A stretch of 64,000 nt of DNA from Rhodobacter capsulatus (lineage in GTDB: Bacteria > Pseudomonadota > Alphaproteobacteria > Rhodobacterales > Rhodobacteraceae): NCBI RefSeq assembly GCF_005144475.1, contig NZ_SWJZ01000030.1:1-64000 (forward strand). Direction: 5' to 3'. The notes below the pieces were generated by a model, which did not search any database, was not told the origin of the DNA, and saw only the letters and a program-made list of their open reading frames with translations. Each line of letters begins with the position of its first letter. Within the stretch, counting starts at the first letter, position 1. This document shows, in pieces, positions 35,839 to 44,522 of this stretch. The translations under genes and the position numbers were made by a program.

Positions 35839-35869
35839 GAGATAAGGCTTCCCATGATGGTAAGGTCAA
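35839..35869 (-). promoter_or_regulatory. CueR-type promoter of copA-cueR
   Basis: On the minus strand TTGACC (35869-35864) and TATCTC (35844-35839) are separated by 19 bases, the long spacer typical of MerR-family promoters. The spacer holds ACCTTACCATCATGGGAAGCC, an imperfect dyad of the CueR/HmrR type (pieces: CCTTACC and GGGAAG). Confidence 0.75.
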
Positions 35870-35907
35870 GCCCTGATTTCAATTTGTCTGTTCACGGATT
35901 TGTTCCC

Positions 35908-35938
35908 TTGACCTTACAACGGTGGGAAGGCCCATATC
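35908..35938 (+). promoter_or_regulatory. CueR-type promoter of copZ-DUF305-copB
   Basis: TTGACC (35908-35913), 19-base spacer with CCTTAC ... GGGAAGG dyad, and CATATC (35933-35938). Its first half (CTTGACCTTAC) is identical to that of the copA promoter 40 bases away, so the two divergent promoters should answer to the same CueR. Confidence 0.7.
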
Positions 35939-35974
35939 GAGTTGCATGAGGCGATTGTCCAAAAGGAGACACTC

Positions 35975-36163
35975 ATGCAGTTCCATATCGAGAACATGAC
36001 CTGCGGCGGCTGCGCACGCAGTGTGACCAAGGCGATCCAGGCGGTGGACCCCACCGCTGAGGTGAGCGCAGATCCGGCCTCGCACAAGGTCGAAGTGAAA
36101 TCAGCGGCTTCTCGCGACCGATTGGTCGCTGCGCTGAGCGAGGTAGGCTACGCGCCTGCCTGA
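35975..36163 (+). CDS. copZ: CopZ-type copper chaperone
   Basis: 62 residues, a single heavy-metal-associated domain: MTCGGCARSVTKAI with the two Cys that bind Cu(I), then the usual beta-alpha-beta ending VGYAPA. It would pass copper to CopA or CopB or buffer it in the cytoplasm. AAAGGAGA sits 9 bases before the ATG at 35975. First gene after the CueR-type promoter. Confidence 0.88.
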   Translation: MQFHIENMTCGGCARSVTKAIQAVDPTAEVSADPASHKVEVKSAASRDRLVAALSEVGYAPA

Positions 36164-36192
36164 CAAAACATAACCATCGAAGGAAAATCTGA

Positions 36193-36618
36193 ATGAACAA
36201 ACGTACTCTAGCGCTGTCTATTGCGGCTGTTGCTGTTGTCGGCGGGATCGCATTTGCCCAGCAAACCATGGAGGGCATGGACCACTCCAACATGGGCGGC
36301 ATGGGCATGGGGGATATGGGCATGATGAGCCATGCGACCCTGATACCCCCGGAACTCGCCAATGACCCGGCTACCGTCGCCAGCGCTGCCGCGATGGACA
36401 AGATGATGGCCGACATGATGGTCCCCTATACCGGCGACCCGGATATCGATTTCGCCCGGGGCATGATCCCGCACCACCAGGCCGCCATCGACATGGCGAA
36501 GATTCAGCTTGAATTCGGCAAGGACCCCGAAATGCGCAAGCTGGCCGAAGCGATCATTGCGGCGCAAGAATCCGAGATCGCCACGCTCAAGGCCTTTCTC
36601 GCCACCAAGGGCATGTAA
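36193..36618 (+). CDS. DUF305 periplasmic copper-binding protein
   Basis: 141 residues. Signal peptide (about residues 1-22), a Met/His/Gly run (EGMDHSNMGGMGMGDMGMM), then the DUF305 core with FARGMIPHHQAAIDMAK and ending KAFLATKGM. DUF305 proteins bind copper with Met/His residues (for example CopM of cyanobacteria). It lies 29 bases after copZ and is followed by copB, so periplasmic copper storage or delivery is likely. The MDHS tag recurs in four other proteins of this island. Confidence 0.8.
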   Translation: MNKRTLALSIAAVAVVGGIAFAQQTMEGMDHSNMGGMGMGDMGMMSHATLIPPELANDPATVASAAAMDKMMADMMVPYTGDPDIDFARGMIPHHQAAIDMAKIQLEFGKDPEMRKLAEAIIAAQESEIATLKAFLATKGM

Positions 36619-36695
36619 GCCCGGGATGACCTTGGGCGGCGCGGTCGGGATCGGCCGCGCCGCGTGCAATCCGGGACGCAAAGGAGTTCGGTTTG

Positions 36696-38795
36696 ATGGC
36701 CAGCAACGCGCAGAAACCGGACACCCACCCGCCGATGGCCGGAATGGACCATTCCGGGATGGGCCATGGTGCTAGGCCCGCCGTTGATCACACCGCGATG
36801 GGGCATGCGCCACAGGGGGGTAGTGACCACGCAGGACACGGCGACATGGTGGCCGATTTCCGCCGCCGGTTCTGGGTATGCCTCATGTTGACCGTCCCAG
36901 TCTTGGTGCTGTCGCCGATGGTGCGGGACTTTACGGGGCAAGGGATGGCACCCCTGTTTGCTGGCGAAGAGTGGGTCGCGCTGGCCCTCTCTTCGATCAT
37001 CTATTTCTGGGGCGGCTGGCCCTTCCTGAAAGGGGCACTTCCGGAAATTCGCAGTGGTCGTCCGGGCATGATGACGCTGGTCGCGCTTGCCATTTCTACA
37101 GCCTATTTCTACTCGGCTGCCGTCACGCTGGGACTGCCCGGCGGAGAGCCGTTCTATTGGGAACTGGCCACGCTCGTCACGATCATGCTTTTGGGCCATT
37201 GGCTTGAAATGCGGTCCGTCCTCGGCGCTTCTCGCGCTTTGGAGGAACTGGTCCGCCTGCTGCCCGATACCGCACTGCGCGTTACTGCGGACGGTGGAAC
37301 GGAGGACGTGCCCGTCGCGGCCTTGATTGCCGGCGACCGGGTCGTGATCCGCCCCGGCGCCAAAGTGCCGGTCGATGGAACGATCATCGAAGGCACATCA
37401 TCCTTCAACGAGGCCATGCTGACCGGGGAATCGAAACCTGTCACGCGGTCTGCGGGCGAGGTTGTCATCGGCGGTGCGGTAAATGGCGAAGGTGCTGTTA
37501 CCATCGAGGTGAAGGCGACGGGCGAGGCGACCTACCTGTCACAGGTCATCGCCATGGTGAAAGTGGCGCAGGACAGCCGCTCGCGCACACAGGATCTGGC
37601 TTCGCGCGCAGCGACTGTCCTGACTTGGATTGCCATCACCGTCGGCCTCGGATCGTTCGGCTACTGGTATGCGGTCGGGGCGGGGGCCACTTTTGCGCTT
37701 GAGCGGATGGTGACGGTCATGGTCATCGCCTGCCCGCATGCGCTTGGCCTTGCCGTGCCGCTCGTCGTGGCCGTCTCGACATCGCTGGCAGCGCGCAACG
37801 GACTGCTGATTCGCGACCGTGCGGCCTTCGAGCGTGCGCGGGATCTGAATGCCGTGGTCTTTGACAAGACAGGCACACTGACCGAGGGCAGGTTCGGCGT
37901 CAGCGATCTGGTTTTGCTGCAAGATGGCGACGAGACAACCGCCTTGCGCCTTGCGGCATCGGTTGAAAGCCAGTCGCAGCATCCGATCGCCATGGGAGTC
38001 GTCGCCGCCGCGAAAACCCGTGGCATCGGATTTCCGGCCCCGGAAGGATTGCAGAGCATCACTGGTGCTGGCGTAACGGCGCGCGTTGAAGGGCAGGAAA
38101 TCGCGATTGTCAGCCCCAGTCATCTCCTGCGGCAGGACAGACCTGTAACCGACCCCCGACTCGCCCTGCTGGAGGCGGCCGGCAAGACCGTCGTGGTGCT
38201 GGAGGTCGGCGGCCAGCCCTATGCGTTGCTTGCTTTGGCAGACATCGTGCGCACGGAATCGCGTGATGTCGTAGCGCGTCTCAAGGCAAAGGGCGTCAGG
38301 TCAATCATGATGACAGGAGACGCAGAGGGTGTCGCGAAGTCGGTCGCCGCAGAACTCGGCCTCGATGAATATTTCGCACAGGTGCTCCCGGATCAGAAAG
38401 CGGCCCGCGTGAAAGAACTTCGCGCCCGGGGTTTGAAAGTCGCCATGGTCGGAGACGGGGTGAACGACGCGCCAGCGCTCGTCGAAGCCGATCTTGGGAT
38501 TGCAATTGGTGCGGGAACGGATGTCGCCGTGGAATCCGCTGACGTGGTCTTGGTGCGTTCTGACCCACGGGACGTCGAGGCCATTCTTGGTTTGTCACGA
38601 GCGACCTATTCGAAGATGGTTCAGAACCTGATCTGGGCGACAGGATACAACGCCTTTGCCATTCCAATGGCGGCTGGCATCACTTTCGGCACCGGCTTCC
38701 TGATGACGCCTGCAGTCGGTGCCGTATTCATGTCGGCCTCCACGATCATTGTTGCCATCAACGCGCAACTGTTGCGGCGATACAGATCGAGCTAA
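36696..38795 (+). CDS. copB: CopB-type P1B ATPase with CPH motif and His/Met-rich N terminus
   Basis: 699 residues. In place of Cys-based metal domains the N terminus (about 1-50) has MAGMDHSGMGHG, VDHTAMGH and SDHAGHGD. The ion site is CPH (VIACPHALGLAVP), which marks the P1B-3 group, together with [18 protein letters not shown] and VGDGVNDAPAL. Such pumps move copper (Cu(II) or Cu(I)) out of the cytoplasm. AAGGAG lies 10 bases before the ATG at 36696. Third gene of the copZ operon. Confidence 0.9.
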   Translation: MASNAQKPDTHPPMAGMDHSGMGHGARPAVDHTAMGHAPQGGSDHAGHGDMVADFRRRFWVCLMLTVPVLVLSPMVRDFTGQGMAPLFAGEEWVALALSSIIYFWGGWPFLKGALPEIRSGRPGMMTLVALAISTAYFYSAAVTLGLPGGEPFYWELATLVTIMLLGHWLEMRSVLGASRALEELVRLLPDTALRVTADGGTEDVPVAALIAGDRVVIRPGAKVPVDGTIIEGTSSFNEAMLTGESKPVTRSAGEVVIGGAVNGEGAVTIEVKATGEATYLSQVIAMVKVAQDSRSRTQDLASRAATVLTWIAITVGLGSFGYWYAVGAGATFALERMVTVMVIACPHALGLAVPLVVAVSTSLAARNGLLIRDRAAFERARDLNAVVFDKTGTLTEGRFGVSDLVLLQDGDETTALRLAASVESQSQHPIAMGVVAAAKTRGIGFPAPEGLQSITGAGVTARVEGQEIAIVSPSHLLRQDRPVTDPRLALLEAAGKTVVVLEVGGQPYALLALADIVRTESRDVVARLKAKGVRSIMMTGDAEGVAKSVAAELGLDEYFAQVLPDQKAARVKELRARGLKVAMVGDGVNDAPALVEADLGIAIGAGTDVAVESADVVLVRSDPRDVEAILGLSRATYSKMVQNLIWATGYNAFAIPMAAGITFGTGFLMTPAVGAVFMSASTIIVAINAQLLRRYRSS

Positions 38796-38923
38796 GGAAA
38801 CATTGAGCGCTTAGGACGACCAAGCGGGCTTTTCGGTAAGCTGCGAGGGGCGGCGCGATCAATCCAGAATGGCCATTCAAGCCATGCCGAGCGGGAACCT
38901 GGAGCAGGTTGCGTTGCGCTCTT

Positions 38924-39511
38924 TCAGCCCATGCCGTGAAGTCCGTGGAAGCCACCTGTGACAATCACGGGTACGACGAACACAGCAGCCAAAATGACGA
39001 TCACGACGCGCTGCCAGAGTTTTTGGTGCCGCCAGCAGAGAAAGACAGTGGCGAACAGAACCAGCCCAAGTTCCACCACGCCGATGATACCGCCGTAATA
39101 GTTCGGGTCCCAGTAGCTGACCGGACTGCGGAATACCCAGTCCGACACGGGCCAGAATTGGCGGCGGGCATCGTCATGATGGGTGACGAAGTCGGTGGCC
39201 GCATGCAAAAGGCCGGCTCCTGCAAAGGCGGTAAGAATGAGGTGACGTCGCCAGTGTCCAAGAGCAAGAAGCAGGCCCCAGACGAAAAAACTGTGATCAA
39301 CGGCAAAGATGGCCTGCCATGAGTCCGAGTAGAAGAGGTCTCCGAAGACTTCATGCTGCGGAATTCCGACCAGGCGTGTCGAAAATAGGACCAATGCAAA
39401 CATCGGGACATCAGGGGCGAGGCCGCCCAGCATGGCCGCTACCAGAGTGGCCGGCACGATGGGACGCGCAAAGACGGCAGCCCCGATCAGCATATGGGTT
39501 GGTGTGTTCAT
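38924..39511 (-). CDS. Polytopic membrane protein, YdjM-like metal-dependent hydrolase fold
   Basis: 195 residues, about five spans. MNTPTHMLIGAAVFARP at the start, GGLAPDVPMF and HSFFVWGLLLALGHWRR, with HAATDFVTHHDDARRQFWP, match the layout of inner-membrane hydrolases of the YdjM/LexA-binding type, in which His and Asp residues (THxLxG, LxPD, HSF, D-x2-(T/H)H) form a metal site. Substrate unknown. It starts 4 bases after the DsbA-like gene and belongs to its operon; convergent with copB. Confidence 0.6.
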   Translation of the reverse strand: MNTPTHMLIGAAVFARPIVPATLVAAMLGGLAPDVPMFALVLFSTRLVGIPQHEVFGDLFYSDSWQAIFAVDHSFFVWGLLLALGHWRRHLILTAFAGAGLLHAATDFVTHHDDARRQFWPVSDWVFRSPVSYWDPNYYGGIIGVVELGLVLFATVFLCWRHQKLWQRVVIVILAAVFVVPVIVTGGFHGLHGMG

Positions 39512-39515
39512 CGTA

Positions 39516-40283
39516 TCAACAGACCGGAACTGGTTCGGCCTTCTCCTCTTGCGCAATCTCTCGGAGGAGGGAGAGAGGAACCGCACCGGTGAGCACGGTC
39601 CGGCCGATCACCAGACCTGGGGTGCCGATGAACCCGAAGAGATCGGCAAGTGCGCGTGTTCGTTCGAGCTCGACCTGAACCGCAGCGGAGGACATGTCAA
39701 TCAAGAGCCGCTCGACATCCAGATCAAGGGTTTCCGCCACACGCCGCACCGAGGCCTCTTCGGCAACCATCGGTGTCCGCATGAAGCGGCGGCGAAGCTC
39801 CTGTTGCTTGCCCTGACGTGCGGCGGCAACAGATGCCCGGGCGGCCAGTTCAGACGGCGGCCCGAAGATTGGAAGTTCGTGTTGCACGAGCCGGTACGCA
39901 GCCGGATCTTCGGCCAGCAGGGTCTCAAGATCCCGCTCGAGTGCACGGCAGAAGGGGCAACGAAACTCACTGAAGTAGGCGATCGGAACCACAGCATCCG
40001 GGGAGTTATTTCCGAACAGGGCTGGGCATGGGTCAGTGCGCAGGGTCTCCATGCGCGCCCTGCGTGCTCCCGCATCAGGTAGTGGCCCATCGAGACCGAC
40101 AAGGGCGATGTTTGCCGTGGAGGTCTGACCGGCCAGCTCCAGTCGACGAAATGGCGGCACATCCTCGATGTCGACATAGGAGAGCTCGCGTCCGCCAAGC
40201 CGGTCCCAAGGCAAGGCCCGCAGTCCATAGATCACGGCAATGATGCCCCCCACTACAAAGAGATCGCGACGGCGGATCGTCAC
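39516..40283 (-). CDS. DsbA-family periplasmic thiol oxidoreductase
   Basis: 255 residues. An N-terminal membrane anchor or signal (about 8-25), then a thioredoxin fold with the active site FRCPFCRALE (about residue 112) and the cis-Pro segment GFIGTPGLVIG. CPFC redox pairs form or isomerise disulfides. An extra Cys (DPCPAL) lies 25 residues before. The start is GTG (40283-40281) overlapping the stop of the transpeptidase gene (GTGA), so the two are coupled. Confidence 0.75.
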   Translation of the reverse strand: MTIRRRDLFVVGGIIAVIYGLRALPWDRLGGRELSYVDIEDVPPFRRLELAGQTSTANIALVGLDGPLPDAGARRARMETLRTDPCPALFGNNSPDAVVPIAYFSEFRCPFCRALERDLETLLAEDPAAYRLVQHELPIFGPPSELAARASVAAARQGKQQELRRRFMRTPMVAEEASVRRVAETLDLDVERLLIDMSSAAVQVELERTRALADLFGFIGTPGLVIGRTVLTGAVPLSLLREIAQEEKAEPVPVC

Positions 40284-40843
40284 AGGACTGTCACCGGCGT
40301 TCCGACGGGTACCTGCTCGTAGAGTTGGATCACATGGTCGTTCAGCATCCTGATGCAGCCGTTCGACACAGATTGTCCAATCGACCAGGGCTCTGTCGTG
40401 CCGTGAATCCGGTAGTAGGTGTCGCGCCCGTCGCGGTAAAGGTAGAGGGCTCGAGCGCCTAGAGGGTTTCCAGGTCCCCCCGGCACCCCATCAGCAAATT
40501 GGGCATACCGATCGGGATTCCGGCGGATCATGTCGTTTGTCGGGCGCCATGACGGCCATTCGGCCTTACGTTCGATGATTGCCGAACCCTTGAATGCCAG
40601 ACCGGCCTTGCCGACGCCGACACCGTACCTGACGGCCCGCTCGGAATCGAAAACATAATAGAGAAAGAAGCTTCGCGGGAAGACGAGGATCTGACCGGGG
40701 GCATGTTGCTCTCGGACTCGGACCTCGCGAGGTTGAAATTCGTCGGCCAGGACAAAGGTTTCTTCGGTATGGGCACGAAGGACGGTTGGCATCGACAGGG
40801 CTGCGGCGGCTGCGCCGGTGAGAAAGGATCGACGGAAAATCAT
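40280..40843 (-). CDS. L,D-transpeptidase (YkuD family), first of three
   Basis: 187 residues with an RRSFLTGAAAAAL twin-arginine-like signal. The catalytic segment is YYRIHGTTEPWSIGQSVSNGCIRM (in outline: HGT, then SxGCIRM with the nucleophile Cys), diagnostic of YkuD enzymes that make 3-3 peptide cross-links or attach proteins to peptidoglycan. The start at 40843 follows CAGGAG. It begins an operon with the DsbA-like and membrane genes; DsbA proteins can keep the transpeptidase Cys reduced or oxidised. Paralogues are at 41367 and 58976. Confidence 0.85.
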   Translation of the reverse strand: MIFRRSFLTGAAAAALSMPTVLRAHTEETFVLADEFQPREVRVREQHAPGQILVFPRSFFLYYVFDSERAVRYGVGVGKAGLAFKGSAIIERKAEWPSWRPTNDMIRRNPDRYAQFADGVPGGPGNPLGARALYLYRDGRDTYYRIHGTTEPWSIGQSVSNGCIRMLNDHVIQLYEQVPVGTPVTVL

Positions 40844-40881
40844 GCGAACTCCTGAGGGGAACGTTAAGGACGAGGGTTTGC

Positions 40882-41184
40882 TCAGAAGAAGGTTCGCGGA
40901 GGAGGACGTTGGGGGGCAAAGGCTCGGCTCGAAGCCGAGACCGGCGTGATCACGAACTGCGCTGACTTGGCAGACGGTGCCACCTCGAAAAATGACAAGG
41001 TGGCAGTTGCAACAAGCTGGCAGGAGGCATGGCCTGAGCCGTCGCTGCAAAGGGCCTCCTGGTCCACAGCTGCGGTTTGAGCATGATCGACATGCGCGCC
41101 GTGGGATGAGTGATCAGGAAGCGCCGCCCAGAGAAGGGCGACGAGCAAGCACAGACCACACAGAATGTTCGCGAGCTTACGCAT
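40882..41184 (-). CDS. Small exported protein with Pro-rich tail (family with 41932 and 51033)
   Basis: 100 residues: signal peptide or span (about 5-22), a His-rich stretch (HSSHGAHVDHAQ), two Cys eight residues apart (CSDGSGHASC), and the C-terminal tail QRPPPRTFF. It resembles two other small proteins in this island in layout: signal, short His/Met region, Cys pair, tail ending P-P-x-(R/K)-T. Copper binding in the periplasm is plausible; small CopL-like proteins are similar. Upstream of the transpeptidase gene on the same strand. Confidence 0.55.
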   Translation of the reverse strand: MRKLANILCGLCLLVALLWAALPDHSSHGAHVDHAQTAAVDQEALCSDGSGHASCQLVATATLSFFEVAPSAKSAQFVITPVSASSRAFAPQRPPPRTFF

Positions 41185-41313
41185 GGGAGCAGAATAGCGC
41201 TCTTGGTGTATGGGAGAGGTGTTCACATCGAAGTGAGCAGAGAATTTCCAAACAAAATCGGCGAAAGCGTCACGGCTTCACCTCTTTGTTACCCCTGTGA
41301 GACGGGAAGCGAT

Positions 41314-41344
41314 TTGACCTTCCCACGTTGGAACCCGGCAGAGG
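41314..41344 (+). promoter_or_regulatory. Possible CueR-type promoter
   Basis: TTGACC (41314-41319) followed by CCTTCC-CACGTT-GGAACC, a better dyad than those at copA and copZ, but the hexamer 19 bases on (CAGAGG) is a poor -10. It lies 23 bases before the transpeptidase gene at 41367. Confidence 0.45.
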
Positions 41345-41366
41345 TTAAAAAAAGGAGGAGCAGACC

Positions 41367-41927
41367 ATGCGATTCAGTCGACGACTTTTCGTTGCCGGAG
41401 CCCTTGCCGCGCCTTTCTTGACGGGCCGGGCAGCCTTCGCAACCGAGGATAACCAAGGGCCCGTCCGAAACAACATCTCGGCGTTCCGTACCCATGAGTG
41501 GCAGGACCACTTCGACTCGCTTGGGGTGGGGGTTATCATCTCTGACACCACAGCCAAGGTTCTCCAGCACTGGACGAGCGATGGTCAGATGTTTCTCTAC
41601 CCCACTTCGGTTCCGCTGTCGGATGAATTGACCCGGCGGGGATATACCGAGGTCGTCGAGAAGCGGGAAAACCCGAGCTGGGCTCCGACGCCCTCGATGC
41701 GGGAGCGCAACCCGGAATGGCCAGCCTTTGTGCCAGGAGGCAATCCGACCAATCCGCTCGGCACCCGCGCCCTGTATCTATCGTGGCAGTACTACCGGAT
41801 TCATGGTACCCACGACACGCGCAAGATCGGTCGCCGCTCGTCGAACGGCTGTATCGGGCTTTACAATGAGCACATCGAAGAGGTGTTCGATCGCACGCCG
41901 GTCGGAACGAAAGTCAAGCTGATCTGA
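41367..41927 (+). CDS. L,D-transpeptidase (YkuD family), second copy
   Basis: 186 residues, twin-arginine-type signal (SRRLFVAGALAAPFL). The active site reads YYRIHGTHDTRKIGRRSSNGCIGL (in outline: HGTHDTRKIG, then SSNGCIGLYNEH). Segments VRNNISAFRTHEWQDHF and SVPLSDELTRRGYTE are shared with the copy at 58976 but not with the first copy, so these two are the closer pair. AGGAGG precedes the ATG. Predicted to act on peptidoglycan in the periplasm; first gene of the plus-strand operon that reaches the PBP2 gene. Confidence 0.85.
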   Translation: MRFSRRLFVAGALAAPFLTGRAAFATEDNQGPVRNNISAFRTHEWQDHFDSLGVGVIISDTTAKVLQHWTSDGQMFLYPTSVPLSDELTRRGYTEVVEKRENPSWAPTPSMRERNPEWPAFVPGGNPTNPLGTRALYLSWQYYRIHGTHDTRKIGRRSSNGCIGLYNEHIEEVFDRTPVGTKVKLI

Positions 41928-41931
41928 ACAG

Positions 41932-42306
41932 ATGAAATCGACAGCAACCCCTTTGGCCCTCCCGCAAAACCTGCTTGTCCGCAGGTTCTCGCGCTTCGTG
42001 TCGATGTGGCTTCTGACTGTCGCTCTGGTCATGGGCTTGGTGTTGGGACAGTCTGCAGAAGCAGCGTCTGGCAACGAGCATCATTCCGACCTCACCGTCG
42101 AGGCTGCCGATACACCCGACCAGCAATCTTCCGCAACGCCTGCCTGCCACCCCGGCGTGATTTGCACGGCGTTCGTTTTGCCAGATGCTCTGTCATCGAT
42201 ACAGCCCACGGTCGTTCCGGCTGTGCTTCAGCCCGGCGCTGAGCAGTCGCAACGCCGTTTTGGCGGTCCGGCCATCACACTTCCTCCCCCGCGAACAGTG
42301 ACCTGA
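41932..42306 (+). CDS. Small exported protein with Pro-rich tail
   Basis: 124 residues. A basic start, one hydrophobic span (about 25-45), a short His pair (NEHHSD), two Cys six apart (CHPGVIC), and the tail PAITLPPPRTVT. It follows the transpeptidase stop by four bases. Same layout as 40882 and 51033. Function unknown; a periplasmic copper-binding or folding accessory is a guess. Confidence 0.5.
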   Translation: MKSTATPLALPQNLLVRRFSRFVSMWLLTVALVMGLVLGQSAEAASGNEHHSDLTVEAADTPDQQSSATPACHPGVICTAFVLPDALSSIQPTVVPAVLQPGAEQSQRRFGGPAITLPPPRTVT

Positions 42307-42473
42307 CAGTCAGGCCGAACGATTGTTCGATGACCAGAAGAGCCGGTTTGAAAGACTGGCTCAGGTTCGACCCTTTCTCAGCCTGACTCCAGAATTCGTC
42401 CCAAGGCGTGGCCCGCCTGACCGGCAGGGCGCAGCCAATGATCAACAACAAGAAACCAAGGGCAGTCAGGCCG

Positions 42474-43118
42474 ATGAAATCTCAATGGACGGGCGCGATC
42501 GCGCTTGCCGCTTCCGCCGTCGCGGCAGTGGCACTGGCACATACGGGGGCGACGGGCGTCGTCCTGGACCGAATGAACGGAATGACGGCAATGCGCGACA
42601 CCATCGCGGAATTGGCACCGATGATGCAGGGCACCGTGCCCTACGACACCTTTATTGTGTCTGAAGGCGCCAGCGTCATTGCAAGTCATGCGGGCGGGAC
42701 GATGCTGTCGCTCTTCCCTGAAAACAGCCTTGAAGGCGTCACCTATGCCAAGCCGGAAATCTGGGCCAATTGGCAGGAGTTCGCGGCTCTCTCCGAAGAA
42801 CTGAAGGCCTATGCTGACGCCTTGGCCGAAGCAGCCCCGAACGGTCTCGAGCCTGCGAGTTCGCCAGATGGCGAGATGGCTGGCATGGATCACTCGGCCA
42901 TGGGCATGACCGGAACACCGCAACCGGCGCAAGGCTTCACGATCGCGGAATTGATGGGATACGGAGCGGCTCCGGAAGAGATCGCGGTGGCACGAGGGAC
43001 ATCGGACCCGACAGTTTTGGAGCTTGATCTGACGACACTGGCGGCGGACGACCTCTTCAACCGGATCAGCGCGACCTGCTCTTCCTGTCATGCGCAGTTT
43101 CGAGCGGGCCGGAACTGA
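42474..43118 (+). CDS. Cytochrome c'-like monoheme protein with MDHS tag
   Basis: About 214 residues. Signal peptide (WTGAIALAASAVAAVALA), a four-helix-bundle type body (DTIAELAPMMQGTVPYD, FPENSLEG, EIWANWQEF), and the heme site CSSCHAQFR at the very C terminus, the arrangement of cytochrome c'. An insert (about residues 130-150) carries GEMAGMDHSAMGM. ATG at 42474 gives a clean signal peptide; ATG at 42438 is an alternative. In this operon it may shuttle electrons or bind copper near the heme protein that follows. Confidence 0.7.
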   Translation: MKSQWTGAIALAASAVAAVALAHTGATGVVLDRMNGMTAMRDTIAELAPMMQGTVPYDTFIVSEGASVIASHAGGTMLSLFPENSLEGVTYAKPEIWANWQEFAALSEELKAYADALAEAAPNGLEPASSPDGEMAGMDHSAMGMTGTPQPAQGFTIAELMGYGAAPEEIAVARGTSDPTVLELDLTTLAADDLFNRISATCSSCHAQFRAGRN

Positions 43119-43120
43119 CC

Positions 43121-44104
43121 ATGCGAGGTTTGATCCGGCTTTCCTTTGTCTTCCCAGCCATTGTGGCAGGTATAGGTGCCGGTGTGTTGGCACTTTGGCC
43201 GATCGGGGAGGTCGAGCCCGCGAGCTTTCCTCCCGGCGATGCCGAACGTGGGGCCTATCTCGCGCGCGCAAGTGGCTGCGTGTCCTGCCATACCAACTCG
43301 GCCGCCAAAGGACTGGCGCTCGCGGGAGGTGCACCTCTTGACACACCTTTCGGCACCTTTGTGCCACCGAACATCACACCACATCGGGAGGCCGGGATCG
43401 GGCGCTGGACTGTGCAGGATTTCGCCAAGGCGGTGCGCCAAGGGGTGTCGCCCGACGGCGAGCCCTACTACCCGGTTTTCACCTACTCCTTCTATGCCGG
43501 CTTTACCGATCAGGACATTGCCGACCTCTGGGAGGCGTTCCGCACCGTCCCGGCTGTTGGCGATGCAGCCCCACCCCACGACGTCGGCCTGCCCTTCAAT
43601 TTCAGATCGGGATTGAAGTTCTGGCGCGCGGCCTACCTTGATACGCCCAAGACGGACGCACTTATGGGCACGTCCTCCCCATGGAACCGCGGACGGCAAC
43701 TGGTCGAGGGGGCTGCACATTGCGCCGCCTGCCACACGGGCCGAACCCTGGCAGGGGGCCTTGATGACGGCGCCCGCTTTGCCGGGAACGACAGCCTTCC
43801 AGGGGGCAGCAAAGCACCGCCAATTCTGAGTGACGTTCTCCTCGCAAAAGGTTGGGGCGTTGCGAACCTGGCTTACGCGCTTCAGTCCGGGATTCTGCCT
43901 AACGGTGATGCTTTCGGCGGCAGCATGGCCGAGGTCGTGGCAGAGGGTACGTCGTTTCTGAGCGCTGCCGACCGCGAGGCCATTGCCACCTATCTCCTCG
44001 ACCCCGAAGGCACGGGCGACATTCCTGCGCCCGCACCGACGCCGGTCGAGACCCCGATGGCTGGAATGGATCATTCACAGATGGATATGGGAAATGGGAA
44101 CTAG
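43121..44104 (+). CDS. Diheme cytochrome c with C-terminal MDHS tag
   Basis: 327 residues. One N-terminal anchor or signal (about 5-28), two heme sites, CVSCH (about residue 55) and CAACH (about 202), spaced as in the cytochrome subunits of membrane alcohol or sugar dehydrogenases, with the ligand segments GGAPLDTPFGTFVPPNITP and NDSLPGGSKAPP. The tail ends MAGMDHSQMDMG. Two bases separate it from the cytochrome c' gene, and it overlaps the next gene by 11 bases. No dehydrogenase partner is present, so it may accept electrons from another donor here. Confidence 0.75.
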   Translation: MRGLIRLSFVFPAIVAGIGAGVLALWPIGEVEPASFPPGDAERGAYLARASGCVSCHTNSAAKGLALAGGAPLDTPFGTFVPPNITPHREAGIGRWTVQDFAKAVRQGVSPDGEPYYPVFTYSFYAGFTDQDIADLWEAFRTVPAVGDAAPPHDVGLPFNFRSGLKFWRAAYLDTPKTDALMGTSSPWNRGRQLVEGAAHCAACHTGRTLAGGLDDGARFAGNDSLPGGSKAPPILSDVLLAKGWGVANLAYALQSGILPNGDAFGGSMAEVVAEGTSFLSAADREAIATYLLDPEGTGDIPAPAPTPVETPMAGMDHSQMDMGNGN

Positions 44105-44522
44105 AGCGCTTGCCGTCATTCTGGCTTTGGGCGTTGCCGTCTTCGTCGGCGTCTTCATCTGGACAACCGCCTGGACCCTCGATCCGCGCGACACGACCTC
44201 CGCTGATCCATCGGTGACAGCCAAAGTGTCCGAAGCGCTTTCGGACGGACGGATGGACGTCCAGGTCGATGCGCTCGGTGGTCGTGACGTTCGCCTCGAA
44301 ATCCAGTTCATGCCCGATACCGACGCCGGCGCAGCTGCCGGCATGCGGCCAGATGTGAACTTTGCGATGGTCGACATGCACATGGACGGCATAGCGCCGC
44401 CGCTTCAGCTGGTCGAGGCAGGCGTCTGGCGCGCCGACGTGAAGCTGCCGATGGCCGGTCGTTGGGTCGTCAGCGTGGGCTTTGGTGAAGAGTTTGCAGA
44501 GGTCGAGTTTGATGCGCGATAA
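44094..44522 (+). CDS. YtkA-like membrane-anchored protein
   Basis: 142 residues: one N-terminal span (about 5-25), then a beta-sandwich with DVRLEIQFMPDTDA, NFAMVDMHMDGI and PMAGRWVVSVGF, which looks like the YtkA/CopC-type fold. The VDMHMDG patch could bind metal. The start at 44094 overlaps the cytochrome stop and its end overlaps the next start, so translation is coupled. Probably periplasmic; role unknown. Confidence 0.5.
   Translation: MGTRALAVILALGVAVFVGVFIWTTAWTLDPRDTTSADPSVTAKVSEALSDGRMDVQVDALGGRDVRLEIQFMPDTDAGAAAGMRPDVNFAMVDMHMDGIAPPLQLVEAGVWRADVKLPMAGRWVVSVGFGEEFAEVEFDAR

Noticed and set aside
37539-38123. 194-codon minus-strand frame inside copB
   Set aside because: Opposite the conserved ATPase core; no start signal.
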